From Gramella sp. MT6 (GTDB lineage Bacteria; Bacteroidota; Bacteroidia; Flavobacteriales; Flavobacteriaceae): DNA of 64,000 bases. Positions 43,721-52,659 of this stretch are shown here, piece by piece; position 1 is the first letter of the stretch, and each line of letters begins with the position of its first letter. Under the pieces are notes generated by a model that was given only the letters and a program-made list of their open reading frames with translations, ran no database searches and was not told where the DNA came from. Where the stretch lies: the NCBI RefSeq assembly GCF_019357415.1, contig NZ_CP048410.1:496001-560000 (forward strand), given 5' to 3'. A program made the position numbers and the translations under genes.

Positions 43721-44398
43721 ATGAAATTATTCCGTGCTAAATACCCGTCTTTCCTTAAGCTTCTGTTTCCTGATAGACTCACGCACATCGACAACGACAA
43801 GGCGATCTACCTCACTTTTGACGACGGACCGGTGCCGGAAGCGACACCATGGGTTTTAGAGTTGCTAAATAAGTATGAAGCCAAAGCCACTTTCTTTTGC
43901 ATAGGCGATAACGTGAAAAAACATCCGGATATCTTCCGAAGGATTATTGAAGAAGGACATTGTATTGGCAACCATACTTTCAATCACCTCAACGGCTGGA
44001 AAACCTCTGCTTCAGATTATTTGAGGAATACGTGGCAGTCAGAGGAGATCATGACTGAAACCAGCAAACAAATTAAAACCACCAACTCCGAACTACAAAC
44101 CCCGATATACCCCCTTTTTCGTCCGCCTTACGGAAAGATCAAAAATTCCCAGGCAAAATCATTAAAAGAACAGGGTTTTAAGATTGTTATGTGGGATGTA
44201 ATAAGCGGTGATTACGACCGTGAATTCTCAGCAAATGAATGTCTTAAAAATGTAACGGAAAATGCGACAGCCGGAAGTACTATCGTGTTTCATGACAGTA
44301 AAAAAGCATTTGAAAACCTAAAGGTTATTCTTCCGCAGGTGTTAGATTTTTACAAAGAAAAAGGAATGAAATTCAGAAGTCTTAAAGATGTTCTTTAA
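43721..44398 (+). CDS. Polysaccharide deacetylase (NodB homology domain)
   Basis: A 225-residue enzyme of carbohydrate esterase family 4. All five NodB motifs are visible: YLTFDDGPVPE (metal and base Asp), GNHTFNH (zinc His pair), FRPPYGKIK, MWDVISGDYD and IVFHDSKKAF. It removes acetyl groups from peptidoglycan or another aminosugar polymer; substrate is unknown. There is no clear signal peptide, only a short basic start (MKLFRAKYPSFLKLLFP) that might be a weak membrane anchor. Its 3' end overlaps the convergent thioredoxin-like gene by 17 bases. Confidence 0.92.
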   Translation: MKLFRAKYPSFLKLLFPDRLTHIDNDKAIYLTFDDGPVPEATPWVLELLNKYEAKATFFCIGDNVKKHPDIFRRIIEEGHCIGNHTFNHLNGWKTSASDYLRNTWQSEEIMTETSKQIKTTNSELQTPIYPLFRPPYGKIKNSQAKSLKEQGFKIVMWDVISGDYDREFSANECLKNVTENATAGSTIVFHDSKKAFENLKVILPQVLDFYKEKGMKFRSLKDVL

Positions 44399-44678
44399 GC
44401 AAACCTATGAGGGTATTGGCATCCTGTTCACCACTATGCCTCCACTTCATCTCACCAGACTTGTAGATCATTAAAGTAGGAAGGCCTTTTACACGCAGGG
44501 CTTCTGCCAACTGGGAGTTCTTATCCACATCTATTTTAATAACTTTCGCCTTATCTCCCATCGCCGCAGCAACGTCTCTAAGCACCGGATGCATCGCGAC
44601 AGAGGCATCGTTCCATTCGGTATAAAAGTCTAGAAGAACCGGGATATTTAAGTCTACTAATTCACCAAATTTTGACAT
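44382..44678 (-). CDS. Thioredoxin-fold protein lacking the CXXC active site
   Basis: A 98-residue protein with an otherwise ordinary thioredoxin pattern: IPVLLDFYTEW, then NDASVAMHPVL where WCGPC should be, VIKIDVDKNSQLAEALRV and the cis-proline KGLPTLMIYKSGE. Because both redox cysteines are absent it cannot act as a disulfide reductase. It may be a chaperone-like or binding protein (inference). It has its own promoter box (44732-44739) and overlaps the deacetylase gene convergently. Confidence 0.88.
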   Translation of the reverse strand: MSKFGELVDLNIPVLLDFYTEWNDASVAMHPVLRDVAAAMGDKAKVIKIDVDKNSQLAEALRVKGLPTLMIYKSGEMKWRHSGEQDANTLIGLLKEHL

Positions 44679-44731
44679 AATTCAGGATTTATTTTTAGCT
44701 CATGGTAACTACCACTTATGCCAGCTTTAAT

Positions 44732-44739
44732 CAAATATA
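44732..44739 (-). promoter_or_regulatory. -7 box for the thioredoxin-like gene
   Basis: TATATTTG on the minus strand, about 54 bases before the ATG at 44678, in the short gap after the phosphoesterase gene. A -33 element is not evident. Confidence 0.45.
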
Positions 44740-44753
44740 GGAAATTCTTGTAA

Positions 44754-45980
44754 TTATGCGGGTTTCGAACCTTTTTTCAGTTTTATGACACTAATTTCAG
44801 GCCAGATCCCTACCCTTCCAGGATATGCCAGGAAGCCGAAACCACGATTTACATTAATATAACGGCCTGCTTCTTCATATATTCCGGCCCAATGTTTATA
44901 TCTGTATTGCACAGGGCTCCATTTGAACCACCCTGGGATCTCGATCCCGAATTGCATTCCATGCGTGTGCCCGCTCATGGTTAAATGATATTTCTTAGGA
45001 TGCTTTTTCACTTCCTGTTCCCAGTGCGAAGGATCATGGCTCAGCAGGATCTTGAAATCATTCTCTTCTACACCTTCTCCGGCCTTTTCAAGATCACCTG
45101 CTTTTTTGAATCCGCCGGCTCCCCAGTTCTCAACCCCTACTAAAGCTATTTTCTGACCGTCTTTTTCAATGAATCGGTTCTCATTCAGCATAAGGTTCCA
45201 GCCCATTTCGGCATGCGTCTTTTTCAGGTTTTCAAGATTTTGAATTTTCGCTTCCTGGCTTTCCCAATTATGATAATCTCCATAATCATGGTTCCCTAAA
45301 ATGGAATAAACTCCGTCTGGTGCTTTTACCTCTGAAAAAAGTTCTTTCCAGCCGTCCATTTCAGAAGCCTTATTATTAACAAGGTCACCCGTAAAAACCA
45401 CCAGGTCGCTCCCCTGCTCTTTCAGCAGATCAACACCATATTGTATCTTATTCTTATTATCGAAACTACCGCTATGCACATCACTGATCTGACTAATTCG
45501 GTAGCCATCGAAAGCTTCGGGAAGGTCTTCGAAGTAAAGCGTATATTTTAAAACCCTGAAGTTATATCGCCCCTTATACATTCCGTAGAGCAGACCTGCA
45601 AAAGGAATTGCGGCAAGGCCAATAGCAATGGTACTAATGAACTTTCTGCGGGAAGGCATATCAAAACTTTCCGAAGGACTAAAGAATTTCTGAATCCCGG
45701 CAATTGGTAAACGAACCACATCCTCTCCCAGCATCACCACCGAAAGAACTATTTTCCCAACAAAAAAGGCCAGGAAAATACCAATCGCATAACCTCTGCC
45801 ACCTCCAAATCCATCATTTGGCGCCGGCTGGTTAAACTGATAGAATAAATTTGCAATTACTATGGCCGAAATAATAAAATAGATCACGCCAATCCATATG
45901 TTCTTTGAGAAAACCCGTAAGACCTGGTAAGCATAAAGATCAACGATAAGATAGATCGCTGCTAGAATTAACCAACGCAT
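44754..45980 (-). CDS. Membrane-anchored calcineurin-like phosphoesterase (YaeI/DUF-type)
   Basis: A 408-residue protein. Three to four N-terminal helices (1-145) carry a phosphoesterase domain with ISQISDVHSGSF (D-x-H), VVFTGDLVNNK (GDxxxN), ILGNHDYGDYHNW (GNHD), LLSHDPSHWEQ and MSGHTHGMQFGIE (GHTHG). The GHTHGMQ pattern and membrane segments resemble the YaeI/LpxG-like group that hydrolyses lipid-linked phosphoesters such as UDP-diacylglucosamine. This is suggestive only. It is separated from the thioredoxin-like gene by 75 bases. Confidence 0.88.
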   Translation of the reverse strand: MRWLILAAIYLIVDLYAYQVLRVFSKNIWIGVIYFIISAIVIANLFYQFNQPAPNDGFGGGRGYAIGIFLAFFVGKIVLSVVMLGEDVVRLPIAGIQKFFSPSESFDMPSRRKFISTIAIGLAAIPFAGLLYGMYKGRYNFRVLKYTLYFEDLPEAFDGYRISQISDVHSGSFDNKNKIQYGVDLLKEQGSDLVVFTGDLVNNKASEMDGWKELFSEVKAPDGVYSILGNHDYGDYHNWESQEAKIQNLENLKKTHAEMGWNLMLNENRFIEKDGQKIALVGVENWGAGGFKKAGDLEKAGEGVEENDFKILLSHDPSHWEQEVKKHPKKYHLTMSGHTHGMQFGIEIPGWFKWSPVQYRYKHWAGIYEEAGRYINVNRGFGFLAYPGRVGIWPEISVIKLKKGSKPA

Positions 45981-46054
45981 TAAAACAATTTTTTACGAAG
46001 ATATTGTGAATCCTTCTTGGAGCGTAGGTTTTTAATTCATTTTAACTAATAACG

Positions 46055-46086
46055 AAATAGGCAGGATAAATTATTTACCCTGCCTA
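46055..46086 (-). terminator. Terminator of the 3-hydroxybutyrate catabolic operon
   Basis: TAGGCAGG and CCTGCCTA form an 8-bp stem, and inner GGTAAAT/ATTTATCC pairing can extend it. On the minus strand TTTCGTT follows. It is 23 bases after the bdhA stop. Confidence 0.75.
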
Positions 46087-46109
46087 GATCTCCAAACAAA
46101 ACTATATGT

Positions 46110-46880
46110 TTATTGAGCGCTCCAACCACCGTCCAGCACATAAGCGGAACCAGTGATCGCCGAAGAATCTTCCTTGGCCAGAAATAATGCCAGTTCAGCA
46201 ATTTTTTTCTCCGGAATAAATTCCTTGACCGCCTGTTTTTTTAACATGACCTGCTTTACAACTTCTTCTTCAGAAAGGTTATGGGCTTTCGCCTGATCCT
46301 TGATCTGCCCTTCTACCAGTGGAGTTTTAACATAACCGGGACAAATCGCATTGCAGGTAATATTATGCCCAGCTCCTTCCAAACCTAATACTTTGGTAAG
46401 GCCAATCACCCCATGTTTAGCCGAGACGTAAGCCGACTTATATTCCGAAGCTCTTAGGCCGTGCACGGAGGAAATATTGATAATTCTGCCAAAGCCATTC
46501 TTTTTCATGGATGGCCATACCGCTCTTGATGCTACAAATACCGAAGAGAGATTGATCGCGATGATATCATTCCATTTTTCAATTGGAAATTCTTCCACTT
46601 TAGAAACATATTGTATCCCAGCGTTATTGATCAATACATCTATTTTCCCAAATTCTTTCAGGGTTTCATCTATCAATTGATTGATAGCTTCCTGATCTTT
46701 TAAATTCGCGTTAGAGAAACCCGTTTTTACCGAATTTTCAATTCCTATCTTTTCGGCGATCTCAGGGCCATTCTTTTCCAGGCCATGGAACATGATATCA
46801 TACCCGTTCCTGGCAAAAGCCACGGCAATAGATTTTCCTATTCCACGGGTGCTACCCGTGATCAATACAACTCTACTCAT
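46110..46880 (-). CDS. bdhA: D-3-hydroxybutyrate dehydrogenase (SDR family)
   Basis: A 256-residue NAD-dependent SDR that oxidises D-3-hydroxybutyrate to acetoacetate. It starts with TGSTRGIGKSIAVAF and has NNAGIQYVSKVEEFP, the catalytic triad region NISSVHGLRASEYKSAYVSAK (Ser, Tyr about 152 and Lys), and ICPGYVKTPLVEGQIKDQAK. It ends GSAYVLDGGWSAQ, all diagnostic of bacterial 3-hydroxybutyrate dehydrogenases. It is the last gene of the catabolic locus and overlaps the upstream hydrolase gene by four bases. Confidence 0.93.
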   Translation of the reverse strand: MSRVVLITGSTRGIGKSIAVAFARNGYDIMFHGLEKNGPEIAEKIGIENSVKTGFSNANLKDQEAINQLIDETLKEFGKIDVLINNAGIQYVSKVEEFPIEKWNDIIAINLSSVFVASRAVWPSMKKNGFGRIINISSVHGLRASEYKSAYVSAKHGVIGLTKVLGLEGAGHNITCNAICPGYVKTPLVEGQIKDQAKAHNLSEEEVVKQVMLKKQAVKEFIPEKKIAELALFLAKEDSSAITGSAYVLDGGWSAQ

Positions 46881-47668
46881 GATCTGAAAAATTTTAAAAG
46901 TGCTTCATTAAATTGCTTCGGCTGATCCATGGTTACTCCGTGACGGGAGTTTTTGATCACTTTCAGCCTGGCATTTTTCATTTTCGCTGTATAAGATTCC
47001 TTTAATTCAACCGGGGTGTAATCCAGATCTGAAGCCACCACCAGGGCAGGAATGTCTATTGTTTTTACTTTCTCGCCAATCCCCCAGTCCATAAGGGTGA
47101 TAAAGGAATTATAATATGCTTCCAGGTCATTGACACTGGCTCTTTCATAAAACGCATCGCGGAGATGCTTTTGTTCTTCTTCCGGGAACATGCCCTCAGC
47201 AACTTTTTCAGCCATGGCATTCATCCCCTGGGTCCGCAATAATTCTGTACGCTCTTTGATCATCTGCTCTCCCATTTGGCCGAGCGCATTAAAATCTGGC
47301 GCCGTGTTTACAATGACCAATTTCGAGATTAAAGACCTATATCTAATGGCCATTTCGAAAGCCACTGCCCCTCCCATAGAAAAGCCGACGAGCATACATT
47401 TTGAAATTCCTAAATCATCGAGGAGAAGTTTCATATCCTCTGCACATTGGGAAACCCCATAATCCTCCTTTTTTTCAGGCTTGGTAGAATTCCCATGACC
47501 TCTCAGGTCTGGAGCTATAATTCTGAACTCTTTAGAAAAAGGCTCCACTTGCAGATCCCAATCAGCTTTGGTAGATCCTAACCCATGGAGAAGAAGAATT
47601 GCCTCTCCTTCTCCCCGGTCAAGATATTCCAGGCTAATCCCGTTCTTTAAATCTATTTTCCTGATCAT
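46877..47668 (-). CDS. Alpha/beta-hydrolase (cytoplasmic esterase/lactonase-like)
   Basis: A 263-residue alpha/beta hydrolase without signal peptide. LLHGLGSTKADWD gives the oxyanion loop, GFSMGGAVAFE (nucleophile Ser about 94) the elbow, and a late NSRHGVTMDQPKQF the catalytic His. The sequence resembles 3-oxoadipate enol-lactonases and small esterases. Given bdhA immediately downstream (four-base overlap) it probably cleaves an ester of 3-hydroxybutyrate or a related hydroxyacid in the cytoplasm (inference). Confidence 0.88.
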   Translation of the reverse strand: MIRKIDLKNGISLEYLDRGEGEAILLLHGLGSTKADWDLQVEPFSKEFRIIAPDLRGHGNSTKPEKKEDYGVSQCAEDMKLLLDDLGISKCMLVGFSMGGAVAFEMAIRYRSLISKLVIVNTAPDFNALGQMGEQMIKERTELLRTQGMNAMAEKVAEGMFPEEEQKHLRDAFYERASVNDLEAYYNSFITLMDWGIGEKVKTIDIPALVVASDLDYTPVELKESYTAKMKNARLKVIKNSRHGVTMDQPKQFNEALLKFFRS

Positions 47669-47689
47669 CTGTCTAACAGGATTTGATTC

Positions 47690-50164
47690 TTAATTCTTTC
47701 CTATTGGCAGGTGATATTTTAGCTCAACCAAGAACAATCTTCCAATCTCTGGAGAAGCAACGAACTGTCTTACTTCTGAATCTAGCAAGTTCGTAACAGA
47801 AGCTCCCACGGTCCAGTTTTCATTGAATTTATATCCTACATTCAGATCTAGATTGAAGAATCCTCCCAACGGACCATAGTTCCAGGTTCTACCATTTCTG
47901 GCATTTTCGACAACATCATCTACGCCATCACCATTAAGATCCTGGGTTTCTGCAGCGATATTGATCCCTGAGAAGAAATCATATTCCTGAACATATCTTC
48001 CGTAAAGTGAACCGAAGAATTTTGGTCCTGTGTAGTAATAACCAATTCCGAATTTATTTTCAGGAGTGTTCAAAGGAAGGTCTGTATCCAATACTAAACC
48101 ATCTCTGTTCCCGTCATTCGCTGGATCATCTTTATCTATATCATATCCAAAATATGAGTAGTTGAAAGAAAGTCTGTTCTGGTCGTTGATGAAATAGTTG
48201 ATTCCAAGATCTGCTCCGTAAGTATCTACCTTTCCGAAGTTAAGATAGGTTAGGACGAAAGATCCATCTGAACCAGGAATTAATTCTCCTATAGGAGTAT
48301 CACCTCTTCTGGCCACCGGAGAGGTCGCAGAAATATTGATCAACGGGCTCAGGAAGTCTTCAGACATATTGTAGTATGCATTCGCTTCGAAGAAAGTCTT
48401 TTCTCCAAATAATTTTCCTTTGTAACCAACTTCCCAGGACTTGATAGTTTCCACTTTTAACTCAGGAATTTCTGTTCCGTCTTCAAGAGTGAACCCTTCT
48501 CCGTTTCCTAATACAAGACCTCCGAAAAGATTTCCGCTTAGGTTAAGAATAGATGGAGCAGCGATACCTTTTCCATAAGTAAGCCTGAAACTTCCAAAAT
48601 CAAAATTCTTTACAATCGCAGCTTTAGGAATGAAGTTTCCACCATATAATTCATGATCATCATATCTACCAACAAAAAGAAAATCCAGACCGGCGTCTTC
48701 GAAAGTATATTCCAACTGCCCATAAACACCAACCTGGTCTATTTTGATCCCTCCCTCATCTAAAAGGTAAGTTCCATTAGAATCTGCATTATCCTGCTGA
48801 TATTGAGCTCCCACAACGTATGTTAAATTCCCGAAATTGTTGTTATACTGAGCTTCAGCATTCAGTCTTTTAGAGGCATCTTCAAAAACAGAGCCTCTTG
48901 GGAGGCTTATTCCACCATTAGGTATACCTTCGATTGGGAACCATTGCTCGGTGAAAGATCTTTCCAATGCTTCAGCTTCAGTAAAACCATTATTAATAAA
49001 AGATACATAGTTCTGTGTACGCTGGTTGATCGCGTAAGTATCATCTGTTTTACTCCAGGTATGGTAAAGGTTACCATAGAAATGAGGTGACACATATTTT
49101 AACTGAAGATAATCTATAGACCAGTCCTTAATCTGGTTTCTACCAGCATTGGTAACTCCAAGATTCGAGTTATTACTATGCCCGTAAGAAGCAATTAAGT
49201 CACTGGTCTCATCTAAACCGTAGTATACCGCAGCCCCATATTTTGTAGTAGAAAAATCTCTGTCAAGCTCTAATTCGTCATATGCTGTAGTTCCTACATA
49301 TACAGAATCTACATAGTCGAATTCCTCTCCCTGGGTTCTTTCTCCCCAAACTTTGAAAGCCAGGTTATCATTCACTTCCATGGCATAGCGACCACGAGCA
49401 GTGAATTGCTTCTGGTTACCAGCACCAAGTACAAGGTCTAAACCTTCTGAAGTACGAGGATCTTTGGTTAATGTGTTCACAAGTCCGTTATGAGCGTTAG
49501 GCCCATAAAGAGCTGCGTTTGGTCCTAAAATGATCTCAACCCTTTCGATATCTTCTTTAGTGATTGTAGTAAATGAACCTAAAGGAAGTCCCGTTGCTAC
49601 TAATGAAGAGATCCTGCCGTCTTCCACCTGAAGGTTCTTGGAGTTAAAGGCAGAGTTAAATCCACGAATGTTGATCCCGGTTCCCTGAACCCCTGTTCTA
49701 ACAAAGTCAACCCCTTTTTGTCTCGCGGCAAGTTCTCCAGGATTTGGACCTGGAAAGTCTGCGATCTGCTGAGCGCTGATCACGTTTACCGTAGCCGGAG
49801 CCCTGGTTATTTTCTGTGGTCTTCTATTTGCTGAAACTACCACCTCATCCATTACAGATGCGGAAGGTTCCAGGCTAAAATCCATTTTCATATCCTCACC
49901 TGCCTGTATGGTAACATCTCTGGTAACGGTCTCATACCCCATAAAAAATACTTCGATAGTATAATTATCGGGATCAAGCTCAAGTTTATAATATCCACTT
50001 TCGTTGGTTGTAGCCCCGGTATTGGTTCCTCTTACAATTATATTGGTTCCCAGTAAAGGTTCCCCGGTAGCGGCATCCGTAATAGTTCCGCTAATACTTC
50101 CCGTCTGAGCGTACGCAAATACCCCAAACAGTAAGCTCATCATGGTGAAAAGTTTGATCTTCAT
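47690..50164 (-). CDS. TonB-dependent outer-membrane receptor
   Basis: An 824-residue receptor: signal peptide to FAYAQ, a carboxypeptidase-regulatory-like domain (GSISGTITDAATGEPLLG, about 20-110), a plug domain with RAPATVNVISAQQIADFPG and GINIRGFNSAFNSKNLQVEDG, then a 22-strand-type barrel ending LVELKYHLPIGKN. No SusD partner is present, so it is not a canonical polysaccharide-utilisation receptor. It lies between a TPR protein gene (129-base gap upstream) and the cytoplasmic hydrolase gene (21 bases), suggesting import of an oligomeric or ester substrate for this locus. Confidence 0.93.
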   Translation of the reverse strand: MKIKLFTMMSLLFGVFAYAQTGSISGTITDAATGEPLLGTNIIVRGTNTGATTNESGYYKLELDPDNYTIEVFFMGYETVTRDVTIQAGEDMKMDFSLEPSASVMDEVVVSANRRPQKITRAPATVNVISAQQIADFPGPNPGELAARQKGVDFVRTGVQGTGINIRGFNSAFNSKNLQVEDGRISSLVATGLPLGSFTTITKEDIERVEIILGPNAALYGPNAHNGLVNTLTKDPRTSEGLDLVLGAGNQKQFTARGRYAMEVNDNLAFKVWGERTQGEEFDYVDSVYVGTTAYDELELDRDFSTTKYGAAVYYGLDETSDLIASYGHSNNSNLGVTNAGRNQIKDWSIDYLQLKYVSPHFYGNLYHTWSKTDDTYAINQRTQNYVSFINNGFTEAEALERSFTEQWFPIEGIPNGGISLPRGSVFEDASKRLNAEAQYNNNFGNLTYVVGAQYQQDNADSNGTYLLDEGGIKIDQVGVYGQLEYTFEDAGLDFLFVGRYDDHELYGGNFIPKAAIVKNFDFGSFRLTYGKGIAAPSILNLSGNLFGGLVLGNGEGFTLEDGTEIPELKVETIKSWEVGYKGKLFGEKTFFEANAYYNMSEDFLSPLINISATSPVARRGDTPIGELIPGSDGSFVLTYLNFGKVDTYGADLGINYFINDQNRLSFNYSYFGYDIDKDDPANDGNRDGLVLDTDLPLNTPENKFGIGYYYTGPKFFGSLYGRYVQEYDFFSGINIAAETQDLNGDGVDDVVENARNGRTWNYGPLGGFFNLDLNVGYKFNENWTVGASVTNLLDSEVRQFVASPEIGRLFLVELKYHLPIGKN

Positions 50165-50293
50165 AAAAGATGTTTTAAATTATTTTAAGACGAATTTAAC
50201 AAGAGCCTACACCAATTCGGACTTAAGGATAAGATTGTGAAGTATGACCAATAAAATTTCTTTTGAAAATTAGCTGACAAATAACCTGTCAAG

Positions 50294-51733
50294 CTAGTAA
50301 ATCAAAGACTTATCACTAAAGTGCGACTTTAATCTTGAAAAGAATCCCGGCTGTGTAAAAGCAAGTCTATCTATGAATTCATCTAAGGCGATGAACCCTT
50401 CTGAATCTAACTGGGATGCAGATTCTATGCTCTGGATGAGTTGCTCGAAAAGCTTATCTTCCGAATACTGCCCGTTGAGATAATTCGCCAGGTGATAATA
50501 CCAGTGGATCTTCGGAATAAAGTTTTCACGCCCCATGACCTCAGCTTCTCTCTCAAGTAAATTGTACTTATTGGTAACTTTTATCACCTCAACAGGTTTT
50601 TCGGCCGTAGTAAGCAGCATTAAATAATTAGAAAAGAACCTACTCCAGCGATGCTCAAAAACATACTTTCGGTTCTCATGAAGGAAGTTTTTGGCAAAGG
50701 TTTCGGCGATGGCAATTCTTTTATTCCGAACTAAAGTACGTACATAATGAGTGGCAAAGCCTAATTTCTGGTGATGGTTATAAGACGACTTAAAAAGTTT
50801 ATAATTTTCGGTAAGCCGGTTAAGAGCATCTTTATTCTTATTCTTTTTCAGCAGGATCGCAACGAGATTATTCAGGTAAAAAAGCTTATCACTGTTATCC
50901 TGCTTCACCGATAAATGGGCATAATATTCAGCCTGATCCAGATCATTAAGGTTGGAATGCAGGATCACCCGGTTCGCATAATAGTTGAATAGCACTCGGC
51001 GGGAGTACATTAATCCGTTCTTGAAACATTCATCTATATAATCGAACATACCTTTAGCCTTCTCATACTCTTTGTAGTTGAAGTATAAAAAGACCAGTCT
51101 TATAAAAGCATGATACTTATTACGACCATCGAGCTCATCGTCATATAAATATTCCAGAAGCTTCGACTCCCAGTGTTTAGTATTTAATTTTTGAGAAGTA
51201 TATTGCCTGGTAAGATCCTTGGTAGCATGAAAGATCTCATCTTTTACCTTTAGTGACTTTAAATAATATTTCTCATTTTCTCTTAGAAATTCCCCGGTCA
51301 CTTCACAATCCTGGTATCTGAACCTAACCAGCAAATAGTCCTGATACTCCCTTACCAGCTCATAGAATTTATGAAAATAGAAAGAGGTATGACCATAAAC
51401 ACTGATAAATTCCAGTAGCTCTTTTTCTTCGGGAGAGGAAATGGTATCGGTAAGGATCTGTTTTTCGATGTGACTCAAGTACTCAAGGTGAGCATCAACA
51501 TCTGCCTTTTTCAGCTTTTTGGAGATCCATTTTTTGATGTAGGCATACTTCCGTTTATCAATATTTTCATCAAAGTCTTCTGAAGAAAAAAAACGCTCGG
51601 CATTTCGACATACCTTATTTAAGATCTCTTCTTTTTCATTGTCCCTTATCCTATTCTCCTTTTGCAGGTAAGCTGCCTCATGGGGCAATACGCCTTCAGA
51701 GAAATCGGTGAATATTTTAAGTTTAGATTTCAT
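50294..51733 (-). CDS. TPR-like helical protein of unknown function
   Basis: A 479-residue soluble protein, almost entirely alpha-helical with many charged and aromatic residues. Repeated helix pairs (for example AFIRLVFLYFNYKEYEKAKG and LNNLVAILLKKNKNKDALNR) resemble degenerate tetratricopeptide repeats. No signal peptide or catalytic motif is seen. It starts one base from the hydrolase stop (51733 shared), so it belongs to the catabolic operon, perhaps as a regulator or scaffold (inference). Confidence 0.75.
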   Translation of the reverse strand: MKSKLKIFTDFSEGVLPHEAAYLQKENRIRDNEKEEILNKVCRNAERFFSSEDFDENIDKRKYAYIKKWISKKLKKADVDAHLEYLSHIEKQILTDTISSPEEKELLEFISVYGHTSFYFHKFYELVREYQDYLLVRFRYQDCEVTGEFLRENEKYYLKSLKVKDEIFHATKDLTRQYTSQKLNTKHWESKLLEYLYDDELDGRNKYHAFIRLVFLYFNYKEYEKAKGMFDYIDECFKNGLMYSRRVLFNYYANRVILHSNLNDLDQAEYYAHLSVKQDNSDKLFYLNNLVAILLKKNKNKDALNRLTENYKLFKSSYNHHQKLGFATHYVRTLVRNKRIAIAETFAKNFLHENRKYVFEHRWSRFFSNYLMLLTTAEKPVEVIKVTNKYNLLEREAEVMGRENFIPKIHWYYHLANYLNGQYSEDKLFEQLIQSIESASQLDSEGFIALDEFIDRLAFTQPGFFSRLKSHFSDKSLIY

Positions 51734-52659
51734 TATTTCAGAAAATCCCTGATCTCTTTATTTACTTTTTCAGATCGTTCAAAATTAACAAAGTGGCCCG
51801 CTTCATCGATGGTCTTCACTTCAATATTATTGAATTTTTCTTCGGAAGTCTTAACGAGACTAGCTATACTTTCAGAAGGATGAAAATACTTATTAGGAAT
51901 AAGCATATCGTTTTTTCCGAAGACCATTAGAACAGGAACTTCAATTTTGCCGATTTCGTCGATCACCGGTTCCTCCAGCATGGCGTGGATGTTATTCACA
52001 ACCGTTTCAGCATAGTCCTGAAAATCTTCCGCAGATTTCATAGCGATACGATCATCTACCATCGCCTGTGCATCTTCCGGGAAGGAATAGAAATTCATTT
52101 TATAATTGGCCAGAACCTGTTCATCTGAAGCTCCTACTACCATCGCTGGCGTATAAGAGGCTTTCATAATGGTAGCTTCCTGAGCCGTAAAGGTCTCGAT
52201 GCCCGCGGGCGCTATAAGGACCAGTTTTTTATAGGTGTCTGGATATTTTAGAACCGAATGCATGGCAATCTGCCCACCCATGGAATGACCTGCCAGGACA
52301 ACATTTTTAAGATCCATCTTCTCTACCATTTCGTTCAATATGTCAGCATATTCTGAAAGGCTGTAATCGGTCTTACTTCGGGATGATTTCCCATACCCGG
52401 GAAGATCTATGGCGATACATCGATAATCTGAACTTAGTCCGGCTATATTTTTCTTCCATGAATCCAGATTGCTGGAAAGACCATGAATAAAAAGAAGAGT
52501 CTCTTCTCCGCTACCTTCATCGACATAAGCGATCGTTTCAGAATTTAATTTAATGGTTTTCACAGGCAGATGGTAGGTTACTGTTTCACTTATCTTTTCT
52601 TGTGCGGCAAGAGAGGTTAAGACCAGGCTGAAAAGACTAAATAATATCCTTTTTTTCAT
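51733..52659 (-). CDS. Exported alpha/beta-hydrolase
   Basis: A 308-residue hydrolase with a signal peptide (MKKRILFSLFSLVLTSLAAQ). LLFIHGLSSNLDSWKKN gives the oxyanion loop, GHSMGGQIAMHS the nucleophile elbow (Ser about 125), MVFGKNDMLIPNKY the acid strand and DEAGHFVNFERSEKVN the catalytic His. It is probably periplasmic, where it would cleave material brought in by the TonB receptor. Its start overlaps the acyl-CoA synthetase by 23 bases. Confidence 0.88.
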   Translation of the reverse strand: MKKRILFSLFSLVLTSLAAQEKISETVTYHLPVKTIKLNSETIAYVDEGSGEETLLFIHGLSSNLDSWKKNIAGLSSDYRCIAIDLPGYGKSSRSKTDYSLSEYADILNEMVEKMDLKNVVLAGHSMGGQIAMHSVLKYPDTYKKLVLIAPAGIETFTAQEATIMKASYTPAMVVGASDEQVLANYKMNFYSFPEDAQAMVDDRIAMKSAEDFQDYAETVVNNIHAMLEEPVIDEIGKIEVPVLMVFGKNDMLIPNKYFHPSESIASLVKTSEEKFNNIEVKTIDEAGHFVNFERSEKVNKEIRDFLK

